Assembly: GCA_036939755.1 (NCBI GenBank)
Contig: JALLAZ010000346.1
Coordinates: 1 to 16,772, forward strand
Direction: 5' to 3'
Length of the DNA stretch: 16,772 nucleotides
Origin: Stephanodiscus triporus
Taxonomy: Eukaryota > Bacillariophyta > Thalassiosirophyceae > Thalassiosirales > Thalassiosiraceae
Numbering within the stretch: position 1 is the stretch's first letter; each line of letters starts with the position of its first letter. This document shows, piece by piece, positions 1-8,582 of this stretch. A model generated the notes under the pieces. That model saw only the letters and a program-made list of their open reading frames with translations, did no database searches and was not told the DNA's origin. The position numbers and the translations under genes were made by a program.

Positions 1-12
1 TCAATCTTTAAT

Positions 13-233
13 GCGAGGTAGTAACAATAAAACAAAATATAAAGTGAGGTATTTAGCATAGAAAAATTTACGGGTGAGGCAGTGAAAATATTACACTATA
101 AGTGAGGTAGTGGGGATGGACACAGGCGTATTTGGCGATAGGGAGGAGAGAATCAAGGGTTAACGAAACGGGGGCTTTCGCGAAAAAAACCAGAGTTGAA
201 GTTTGGGCGATGCGACAATATTGGGTGAGGCAT
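13..233 (+). repeat. Degenerate repeats of a GTGAGGYA motif
   Basis: The core GTGAGGTA/GTGAGGCA (first copy GCGAGGTA) occurs at 13-20, 44-51, 74-81, 102-109 and again at 225-232. The first four copies are about 31, 30 and 28 bases apart and the sequence between them is AT-rich and little conserved. This looks like the worn end of a minisatellite that may continue off the left edge. No coding content is supported here. Confidence 0.5.
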
Positions 234-530
234 TCGCAATTGAAAATCGAGGGGAGACACAGAAAATTGGTCCACCCTATAAACAAACGTTTTCCCCTTT
301 ATTATTTCAGATGGTGTGACTGAAGAACGAACCCAGTACGACAACAATCTTCGCTTCCCGCCACCATTCATTCTCCAGAATTCTATCTCTTACACTCGCC
401 GCACACACCACCACACAGCCGTCGCGCCTCGTCGTCCGGCTGCAGCACCGTCGTCAGCATCCCAGCGCCCAGCTCGCAACCCATCGCCCCACTCCTTCCC
501 CAAAATCCAAGCCGACGAAAACGGACCCCG
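111..530. other. Non-coding 5' flank of RRN3
   Basis: No open frame here resembles a protein. The sequence shifts from AT-rich to C-rich, CA-rich DNA after about 360. A CTTTATTATTTCAG stretch near 297-310 resembles a splice acceptor and could end an intron in the 5' untranslated region, but no matching donor is evident. The promoter of the RRN3 gene should lie in this stretch; I see no convincing TATA box. Confidence 0.4.
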
Positions 531-553
531 GCGTGTGTGTGTGTGCGCGCGCG
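531..553. repeat. Alternating purine-pyrimidine (GT)n(GC)n tract
   Basis: Twenty-three bases alternate strictly between purine and pyrimidine: a GT run that passes into a GC run. It ends 50 bases before the RRN3 start codon and is followed by a purine-only stretch with G runs at about 569-589. Such tracts are classic candidates for left-handed Z-DNA and for length instability. Confidence 0.75.
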
Positions 554-603
554 AGAAAGACGCGCGGTAGAAAAAGGGGGGGAGGGGGACAAAAATCGAA
601 AAC

Positions 604-3600
604 ATGGCCGCCGACGCTCCGTCGACGACGACACCGGTGGCATCCGCCGACGGCGCGCCCTCGGCGACCCGTCCGTCGTCGTCGTCGTCCTCCTCCCCGC
701 CCCCGCTCCGCCTCGTCGACATCGACCCCGACGAGCGATTTCCGCCGCCCCCGACCCCGTCGACGACAGACGACGACGTCGGCGCGGCGGACCTGGTGAG
801 TCGCGCGATCTCGGGCAGGCACGAGATGCACCACTCCTTCGTACTCTCCTCCTCCTCCTCCCGCGTCGACGACGACGACGACCACGCGGCGGTCGCGGAC
901 GCCGTCCTCGCGGCGCGGGAATCGTCCGACCGCCTGTCGGACCTCCTCGCCGGGCGCGTGCGCGACGCCCGCCTCCTCCGATCGGCTCTCGAGTCGATGC
1001 CAGGGTGCGATCATGGCGCGGCGCTCGACGGTCTCGCGTCCCGTCCAAAATTGCACGCCCGGCTGATACATCTCATCATGATCCTCGATCCGTTCGTTCC
1101 GGACGGGATCGGGGGAGGAGGAGGAGGGCCGGGAGGGGTCGACGGGCTCAGGACGATCGACGCGGCGAGGAGGGAGCGCGGGATGAACGGGAATCGGGCC
1201 TCGGCCTCGGCCGGCGCGGTCGTCGTCGTCGGCGGTGGCGGCGGCGGCGGCGGCGGCGGGGGGGGGGGAATCGTGCGAATAGACGAGTCGTCGATACGCC
1301 ACAAAGAGGACGCTGCGCACGTGATCCCGAACTCCCCCTACTTCACCTACGGCGTCGCGGACGCGTACCTTCGATTGCTCATCGCGCTCGCGTCGTGCAA
1401 TTCCGCCTTCGGTCCTCCCGCGGTCCGGAGCCTTTGGAGGCTCCTCACCGACTTCGGTGGGAGGTGGAAGGATTGGGCCGTACGGAACGAGAGGGAGGAG
1501 GAGGAGGAGGGGAGGAGGAGGAGGAGGTCGAGACGGCGTCGGCGGAGGGAAAGTGCTGGGACGAGGGGAGAGGAGGATGGGGATGGAGAGGATGGGGAGG
1601 GCCGGGAGCGAGAGAGGCCGGCGGAGGGGGAAAGGCCGGTGCCCGGCATGGGCGGGCTCTCCGTCGACTTCGTCAGGGATGCATTTTCGTTGTGCAACGG
1701 CGTCATCGGCGGCGAAAAAAATATCCACAACGAGGTCGAGGCCGATGGTGACGGCGGTGGCGGCGAAGGGGGGAGGGGCGACGGTGACTTTTCGATACGA
1801 GAGGAGATATATTCGGATCGATTGCCAAGTGGAAGGTACGTTACGGCTCACTCTTGTTTCCTTTAGTGTTTTTTTTCTTTTTCGCAACCCAATCCCTGGC
1901 ACTCACGAAATGCCGTCAAAAAACGAATGTTTACATCGATACTCAACGAACATCAAAACCTAAAAACTATAGAGTCCGACGGTTGCTCCTCGCCCTGACG
2001 AACGTATTTCGCGTATGTCCCCAGTCCAAGCTGAACCTGCTGCACGAATTGACCACCAACTTCCCACACTACAAGTTCTGCCCCCGGCAACGGTACGTTT
2101 GGTACGTCCACGTTTGCATGCAGATGGTGCACCTCGCGCAGGCCAGCTTCGAGGGACCCGTGCTCGCGTTGTTCGTGGACAGGGCGCTGGACATGGACGT
2201 GGAGATCAAGATCAACGATGGGGGCAACGTCGCTTTGACCGCCGCTGCCGATGACGGCAATGACAACGACGTCGCGGCGTCGTCGGCCGCCATGACGTTA
2301 TCAACTCCCGAGGATTCTAGGAAACGATCTCTCGAGGAGATGGCGTCCTCAAGTGTCGCCATCCCTGACAGCAACAACGGGGCGTCAACGTCATCCAACA
2401 ACCCCGCCGCTGCCTCCTCCTCCGTTGATGGCGGCAGCGACGACGAAGATGCCGATCGCGTGCTCGAGATATCCGATCGCCTCGATGCACTAATGACCAC
2501 CATCTACCGGCGCATCGTCCTGGTCACGACATACGATCCGGAGTCACTCACATCGGCCATGGCGGCGGTCGTGCGCGCCCGTCGTCTCTACCGAACGCAC
2601 TTGGAGGGTGTATTCGAGAAGAAAGTACGCACGACGGATCGTACCAAGTTCGTTCAGTTCATCTTCCTTGTTTTATTCGGGAGGGAGAACGAGGCTTTGG
2701 AGGAGGTGGGAAGGTTGCTGTCCAAGAGAGAGGAGGAGCACCGCCTTCAGCTTCTTCGGGAGCAGTCAACAGACAGGAACGCCGTGACGGAGGTGGAAAA
2801 GATGGATCCAGATTTGATAACGATGCCCACGTCGTCTGACGAGCCACTCTATCGCGGATTCATCTCCAAGCTGATCGACTACTTCTACAACCCGAACTAC
2901 GCCGGGGACGCGCCGAGGCGGACGGTCGTTTGCTACCTGGCGTCGTTCGTCAGCCGCGCCACTTACGTCTGTCCCGAAACCGTCTGCGAATGTTTGGCCG
3001 CCCTCCTTCGTTGGGCGGAGGTTTATATTTCGGCGCAGTCGGAAGCGTCTACGATGGGCAGGAGGGGAGGGGTGCGTCGTCTGTCCTCATCTGCGTCGAG
3101 GTCGTCTTTAGGGGGCAACACGCTGCATACTTGTGAGATGCACGCCCTGTTCTACACTTGCTGTCAGGCGGTTTTTTACATTTTTTGCTTCAGGGGCGCA
3201 GAAGCTCTGATGTATTATCGAAGATCGTGTCGTCACAAGGACGATCCGGAGAGGCCCTATGCAGATCCAGAAAGTGTAGATATTGGACCGGAGCGATGGA
3301 AATTTATTATCGACCATCCATTACAGCCGCTTAAGTACTGTTTGGAGAGTGTTCGAGTGGAATTCCTGAATTTGGCACAAGACTTGAACCTCTTCTGTGG
3401 CGACGATGGCGATGATGGAGAGGCCAAAAAGGACGGGGCTACGGAATTTCTTCATAGACTTCGGAACAACACCTTATTGACCAAGGAGCATGACGAGCAA
3501 AACACGCCCCATACCCCGAAGAAGCTGACATCCACTGTTCAAAAACCTAGACGATCGACAATCATATCCACTGCTGCAACACAGGAGAAGAAAAGGCTGG

Positions 3601-4076
3601 ATGGAGGGGTTGGCGGATTGGGTCGGGGTTCGAATCCCTTGGATTCATTCTTTCCATTCGATCCATACTTGCTGCAGAATTCTTACGAGCACGTGCATCC
3701 CTACTTCAGGAATTGGGAGGATTGCATTGTCACGATCGAGCATGATGCCGAAAATGACTGCCCCGTCGAGGAAAGTCTTCTAAGTGAAGATTCTAACTCC
3801 GAAGCAGATCACGAAGACGATGAACGCATCGATGATTCCAATTCAGACCGAAGTGACCTCGATGATGAGGAAGAACTTGTAGATGTCCAGGAGGATGATA
3901 GCGACGACGAAGAAGAGGATGAAGACGAAAGTAACCAAGGCACCGGGAAAACTGGCTCTTTAAAAGAGGGCCTAACCGCCGCTGCGAGAGTTAATTCACT
4001 TCATGACGACGATCGCTTCGAAATGGAAATACGGCGTTCTCGCGCAATGAGTACGGGGAGCCAATGTAGCTGGTAA
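604..4076 (+). CDS. RRN3: RNA polymerase I-specific transcription initiation factor RRN3
   Basis: RRN3 (TIF-IA) binds RNA polymerase I and recruits it to rDNA promoters in the nucleolus. Exon 1 is 604-1835 and exon 2 is 1973-4076; joined they give 1112 codons (1111 residues) with no internal stop. The exon 2 part carries family signatures: VRRLLLALTNVF right after the splice (about residue 412), a region around LFGRENEALEE, HPLQPLKYCLESVRVEFL (about 859), and the diagnostic FFPFDPYLLQNSYEHVHPYF (about 970). A very acidic D/E/S tail follows (about 995-1070), as in other RRN3 proteins. The start ATG sits in AACATGGCC and is followed by Ser, Pro and Asp runs. Exon 1 is unusually long and low in complexity: 13 glycines near residue 209, then mixed Glu and Arg runs encoded by GGA/GAG repeats. 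Human and yeast RRN3 are roughly 630-650 residues, so about 400 residues are extra. The family call is firm; the exact N-terminus is less so. Confidence 0.88.
1836..1972 (+). other. Intron 1 of RRN3
   Basis: The donor is GGAAG|GTACGTTACG and the acceptor AACTATAG|AGTCCGACGG, 137 bp. Splicing joins AG to A, giving an Arg codon and running SGR straight into VRRLLLALTNVF, which restores the conserved RRN3 region. Unspliced, the exon 1 frame stops at 1864-1866. Confidence 0.8.
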
Positions 4077-5370
4077 TTAATGACTCACAGTCTGTTTCAG
4101 CCGCCTGAACGATATTTCGATGTCGTTTCTTCCATGGTTCATGCTCAAGAAAATTGCTGAGCTGTATGGGCAGGAAAACTTCGCCTCCGTGTGTCTCGGT
4201 GGCACGAATATTCGTGTCCTAAAGGCCGGTTTCGTCGGGTATGCCCAAAGTCAAATGCAGCATGTCATACTCAGACATCTTTCTCCAGCACCAAGGATAA
4301 AAATGTAGCTGTCACTTCCTTTGTGTGTGGATTGGTAGTTTGGTATCGGGAAGTTGCGACTGCAAAACACACACGAACTATCACTGAACTGAAACTGTTT
4401 CCACCCCTCGCTCTATCAGTATTTGTCACACACCCTCCAACGGTTTCACGCAGCTGGTGCTTTAAAGATGAATATCTGCGCCGCATTCACTCTTGAGCCA
4501 CCTACAGTGAGATTCAGCAACAAGCAATGGCAGCGAAAGCTCAATAAGAGGTGATGTACGGAATGCAGCACAGTCGTACGAGTCGCACTACCAGCCGCAC
4601 CCGAATGCTGGATCGCAAGGAAGATGAAGCTGAAAAATCGAAGCGTCTGCAACGTGACTGTTCATGCCGAGATACCGACGCGGGCCTCTTGGCTTGTTGA
4701 GTATGAAAAAAACAAGAATGGGATGAGCGTGATCTATTATAATCATGAATTTGACGAAGTGCATGCGCTGAGCAAGATTACCATAATGCTCTGTCGGTCA
4801 ACATGGAAAATGAGTTAGTGACGTTCGTCCAGACGGAGCACCCAGGCGATAAACTGAAGCTGGTTGAAGCTCTTCATCTCAAGCTTGCATTTCCTTGCCA
4901 AAGTCTGAAGACAACGCAAATCAACGATGCCAAAGAAGTTGCAACAAGACGTTTAGTCTTAATTGGACAGATGAAAGTAGAAATGCCGATGTTACCGACA
5001 GATTACATGAGGTGAAAGCAACCACATACTACGCCCGCGGTTTGTTTGCTCACAAAGTTGAAATGGAAGAGGAAAATGGTATATATTATTTGGGTAGCCA
5101 ATTATGGCAATCTATGTGTGTTGTTCTCTGTGGTTATTATTGAAGTGAAAAGATTTAGCATCTTGCTACCAAGTCAAAAGAAGGATGCGACGAAGCTGGT
5201 AATCGGAATTCTTACGACAAGGTGCCAGGAAATTCGTCGAAGATGATATTATGTAAAATTCAACAAAGATTCAAGCTGTGAAGTCATACTAGCTTTCGGC
5301 CTTTCCATATGCAAATCTTGCAGGAATTCACGCGTTAATGCTCGGGCGTTTAACGTTACTCGATCGGGGC
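4077..5370. other. Spacer between convergent RRN3 and POLA2, no supported gene
   Basis: This stretch is less GC-rich than the flanking genes and holds only short open frames. The best begins directly after a strong acceptor-like CTGTTTCAG (4092-4100) and stays open to a stop at 4306-4308, but its translation matches no family I know. A possible 50-bp terminal RRN3 intron (GT at 4051, AG at 4100) would only swap the last residues for a very short tail ending at an immediate stop. The open frames near 4624-5246 also look random or like worn mobile DNA. It must contain the 3' untranslated regions of both genes. Confidence 0.5.
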
Positions 5371-7842
5371 TCAGATCCGCCTAATCTCCACCCTCACCCG
5401 ATCCATTATCCCCCTCCCCGACGTCCCCGCCCCGCTATCCGCCGCCACCGCCGCATATCCTTGACCGTCCTCCCCCGACGTCGTCGTCTTCTCCATTTTG
5501 ATCTTTCCACCGACCCCCCTCCCAATCATCTTCGGTCGGACAACTATCCTCGCGTAAGTTCCGCCGGCGGTGCCCTTCGTCAGCTCGCCGGGATTGACAA
5601 CTAACGTCTCACCATTCCCGTCCTCCGCCGGCCTTGCAAACGACGCGAGCCTCGAAGGCACGACGAGCAAGTCCGGCCTAACCGACATCTCCCACTCCCT
5701 CGCCTTCGTCATGTCCAACGGCACGCCGAGCGCCGGGGGGAACAGGGGATAATAGCTCCCCTGCCGGACGAGGTGTCCCGCAAGTCGCGCCAGACGCGAT
5801 CCGGGGGGCAGGCCGGCGTCGCACCCGTCCGAGGCGAGGTGAAACAAAACGTCCGTGGACGTCACCCCCACGACCACGCCGTCGATGCTCAGGGTGCACG
5901 GGTTCGACGCCAGGTGGACGCGACTCGCTCGACCGTCGGGCCCGGTTCGGACGCCTCGTCGTCCGGCGATCTCCACCTCCCCCAGTCCGAGGTCGGCGAA
6001 TAAAGCGTCGCGACGTACCGCTCCGCCGCGACCATCTTCGTCGCCGAGGGGGGGCTGGGGGTACACGGCGTCGACGAACGCGTCGTCGAGGCTCGGCACG
6101 AGCACGAACTGGGTCTTCGCGTCGGGATCGGCCTCGTACAACTCGGCTAGGAGGGACGACACCTTCGTCGCGAAAAGTCGCTCGGGAGTGACGAGTCGGC
6201 GGGGACCGTCCTCCCCGGCGTTTTCGTCGTGGTCGTCGTCGTCGGCGGCGGCGGCGGCGATCGTCGGGCCGGTGCCGTCCTCTCCGACCACGAGGGGCTG
6301 TCGGCCGTCGACGAACGGACCGCAGAGGATGACGACGTCGGGACGCTCCGAGACCACCCGCTCGATAAGGTCGAGAAACGGGTCGTAGTCGAGGTCGTCC
6401 GACGACGTGTACGGCCCGCACGCAGTCCATATGGAAAGGGCGCGACGACGTTCGTCGTCGTAGTCGACGTCGGCGCTCGCGGCGGCGTGAGTTGGCGGCA
6501 CGACCCCCTCGATCACGCGCGTCACCCTCATGGTCCTGCCGGAGGGATTGATCCCCTCCACCGCCACGATCTGTCCCGGGAAGAGGGAGTACCCCCCGCC
6601 GCGACGATCGCCGCCGTCGCCATCGTTCCCATCATCATTCTCGAGCATGCCCGCGAGGTCGAGCTTGACCCTCGATCCCATGGAGTGCCGGCGCGATCCC
6701 TCGAGCAGCACCGACGCTCGATTGAGCCGTCCCTCGTGCGCCTCGTTGCATATCCTACCGACGCACAGGACCTCGTTCTGCTTCGGCAATCCCACGGGCG
6801 TCCACGTCGCGCATCGTCCGCGCCCGCCGCGACCGTCCGCCGTCCCCTCCCGTCCGTCCTCGTCCTTGACGATCCCGTCCAGCTGGGCGAGGACCTCCTC
6901 GTCCTCGTCCATGAACCCGAACGCGACGCGCATGGTCGAGTCGACGTCGATCAGCCGACGCTCGAGCTCGGCGGATCGCGCCTCGAGGGGCGCGAACATG
7001 TGCCGTCCCGACGGAGGACGACGACGGGGGACGGCGGCGGCGGCGGCGGCTGGCGTCGGGCCGCCGCCTTCGCCGACGTCAGTCGGCGGGCTCAGGACGA
7101 CGACGGCGGCGCGTCGTCGTCCTCCCGCCGCTCCGCCGTCGTCCTCCTCGTCCTCCTCCTCCGGCGCTGCTCCCGACGACGATGCGGACCCCTCGTAGGT
7201 CGTCACGACTTCCCCCGCGTTGGTCCTGTCGGCGTAGCGCCTCCCCCTCTTGACGTCCGTCGTGATCGTCGTGGTCGTCGCGGTCGTCGTGTCGCTCTTG
7301 GGAGGGGGCGTGATCGCCGCCGCCGCCGCCTTGTTGTTGTTGTTGTTGTCATTGTTGTTGCCCCTCTTCGTCCCACGTCCGACCCCGGGGGGAGAGTCCG
7401 GCGACGTCATCAGTCCGTCCACCGCCGACAGTCCGTCCTTGTTCTCCCTGCCGTCGTTCCTCTTGGCGGCGGGACTCGGCGTCACGCCCGTCGTCGGGAC
7501 GGATCGCTTGCCGAGTCCCGTCGTCCCGATCACCACGGCCGTCGCGCCTCTGCCTCCGCCTCCGCCTCTGCCGCTGTCGTTGGTCGATGCGGCCTTGTGG
7601 TGCTGCTGCTGCTGCTGGAGCATCATCCTCCGATATCCGCCGAACGTCGACCCGTCGAGCGACTCGATCCCGCGAGTTAGCGAGTGCGCCTCCCAGGCCT
7701 CCGCGAGTCTGGACGGGGAGATATTCGATCCCGACGACAGTGCCGCGAGATTCGACAGGACGTCGGGGGGGAGGGGGGAGGCGTGTCCGGAGGACGCGAA
7801 CGCCCTGGAGATGGAGCGCTTCAGGGCGGCGGTGTCGTCCAT
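5371..7842 (-). CDS. POLA2: DNA polymerase alpha-primase, B subunit (regulatory subunit POLA2)
   Basis: This is the non-catalytic B subunit that tethers the polymerase alpha catalytic subunit and primase, which together make RNA-DNA primers at nuclear replication origins and lagging strands. It is a single exon of 823 residues starting at the ATG whose complement ends at 7842 and ending in TGA. A small N-terminal region (about 1-75) is followed by a long variable linker (about 76-275) with Gln, Asn, Ala, Thr and acidic runs. Then come an OB-fold-like part (about 358-450, VLCVGRICNEAHEGRLN to FPGQIVAVEG) and the calcineurin-like phosphoesterase fold (about 468-768). Recognisable motifs are RPDVVILCGPFVDG, FVLVPSLDDAFVDAVYPQPP, GVTSTDVLFHLA, SYYPLFPPALGVPLDM, RPDLLVVPSRL and VVNPGELTKGTAGGTYARI. 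The metal-binding residues of active phosphoesterases are known to be lost in this family. Human POLA2 is about 600 residues; the excess is the linker and a short tail. Confidence 0.92.
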   Translation of the reverse strand: MDDTAALKRSISRAFASSGHASPLPPDVLSNLAALSSGSNISPSRLAEAWEAHSLTRGIESLDGSTFGGYRRMMLQQQQQHHKAASTNDSGRGGGGGRGATAVVIGTTGLGKRSVPTTGVTPSPAAKRNDGRENKDGLSAVDGLMTSPDSPPGVGRGTKRGNNNDNNNNNKAAAAAITPPPKSDTTTATTTTITTDVKRGRRYADRTNAGEVVTTYEGSASSSGAAPEEEDEEDDGGAAGGRRRAAVVVLSPPTDVGEGGGPTPAAAAAAVPRRRPPSGRHMFAPLEARSAELERRLIDVDSTMRVAFGFMDEDEEVLAQLDGIVKDEDGREGTADGRGGRGRCATWTPVGLPKQNEVLCVGRICNEAHEGRLNRASVLLEGSRRHSMGSRVKLDLAGMLENDDGNDGDGGDRRGGGYSLFPGQIVAVEGINPSGRTMRVTRVIEGVVPPTHAAASADVDYDDERRRALSIWTACGPYTSSDDLDYDPFLDLIERVVSERPDVVILCGPFVDGRQPLVVGEDGTGPTIAAAAADDDDHDENAGEDGPRRLVTPERLFATKVSSLLAELYEADPDAKTQFVLVPSLDDAFVDAVYPQPPLGDEDGRGGAVRRDALFADLGLGEVEIAGRRGVRTGPDGRASRVHLASNPCTLSIDGVVVGVTSTDVLFHLASDGCDAGLPPGSRLARLAGHLVRQGSYYPLFPPALGVPLDMTKAREWEMSVRPDLLVVPSRLASFARPAEDGNGETLVVNPGELTKGTAGGTYARIVVRPKMIGRGVGGKIKMEKTTTSGEDGQGYAAVAADSGAGTSGRGIMDRVRVEIRRI

Positions 7843-8582
7843 TTGTCGTTCGTTTCTTTTTTGGGGGGGGGAGGGGGGGGAGAGTGGTGGCGGGGATGTG
7901 GCGTTTATGGTGGTCGACGAGGCGGCGTGCCCGATGCTGTTGTTTGTTGTTTGTTATACCTATTCGCTCTTGACAGTATTCATATATCCGTTCTCTTGGG
8001 TGCATCGTCATTGGTGTGTGAGAGAAGAGGTGAGGTGTATCGTAAATACTCTACTTTATCTGTTGTTGTTGACAGAAAGCCCGACCGTGTTTGCCGCAGG
8101 GCGCGCCATCCTTTTGATGATGTGTCCCGGCCGCGCGCCCGGCGGCGTCGACGTAGATTCTCCCACGAAGGACCAAGTACCAGATACCTAACGTTGGGTT
8201 GGCGCTCGACAACGCCAACGCAACCCTCACAGGTCTGGCGGCGCACCCCCGCCCCCTGTGTTGCACCGATGACTTTGCCCGAAGCTGCACTGCTTAGACC
8301 CCACAGGATGGCAGAAAATACATGTACTACTGAGTGCTCCTACTTATGACGACATGGCCCACAATGGCAGTACACACCTGTGTTCTTCCAAAACTGAAGT
8401 CAGTGTGAAAATTGTGTTCTCCACCATCGTAATATCATCACGGGCCTAAAATCAGGATATCGAAACCGCTCATACTTCACACCCCCAAGAGAGCAAACGA
8501 CCGCACGATTATTCGTCAGATCGATCGAGCGAAATCGAACGACATTGATTCGGGCGTGGTGCGCGAAAAAAAGATAAAAAAA
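7843..8582. promoter_or_regulatory. Divergent intergenic region between POLA2 and the PhoX-like gene
   Basis: The two genes point away from each other, so this 740-bp stretch should hold both promoters. Next to POLA2, long G runs on the + strand (about 7861-7880) make a pyrimidine-only stretch in the POLA2 leader. GC-rich palindromic words lie at about 8100-8150 (GGCGCGCC, GCGCGC). A hairpin with an E2F-like TTGGCGC word is at 8193-8224. Open frames crossing this region have no protein-like features. Confidence 0.5.
8193..8224. promoter_or_regulatory. Inverted repeat carrying an E2F-like TTGGCGC word
   Basis: GTTGGGTTGGCG (8193-8204) and CGCCAACGCAAC (8213-8224) pair at 11 of 12 positions around an 8-base loop. 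The left arm runs into TTGGCGC (8199-8205), close to the E2F/DP site TTTSSCGC. It lies about 350 bp upstream of POLA2, a classic S-phase gene. A regulatory role is inference only. Confidence 0.3.

Noticed and set aside
454..1902. Very long open frames opposite and out of phase with RRN3 exon 1 (482 codons minus, 404 codons plus)
   Set aside because: Their translations are Arg/Pro/Gly-rich and lack domains. They arise because the GC-rich, repeat-coded exon has few stops in any frame; the RRN3 frame splices into conserved sequence.
3626..3640. GGTTCGAATCCC, a tRNA T-loop-like sequence
   Set aside because: No matching acceptor stem, D-arm or anticodon arm surrounds it, and it lies inside the conserved RRN3 coding frame.
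4073..4100. 28-bp GT-AG interval that would remove the RRN3 stop and extend the protein to 4308
   Set aside because: It is too short to be a plausible spliceosomal intron, and the extension matches no RRN3 C-terminus I know.
6229..7680. Long plus-strand frame opposite POLA2 (483 codons)
   Set aside because: It is the complement of a clearly conserved POLA2 coding region and has no recognisable motif.
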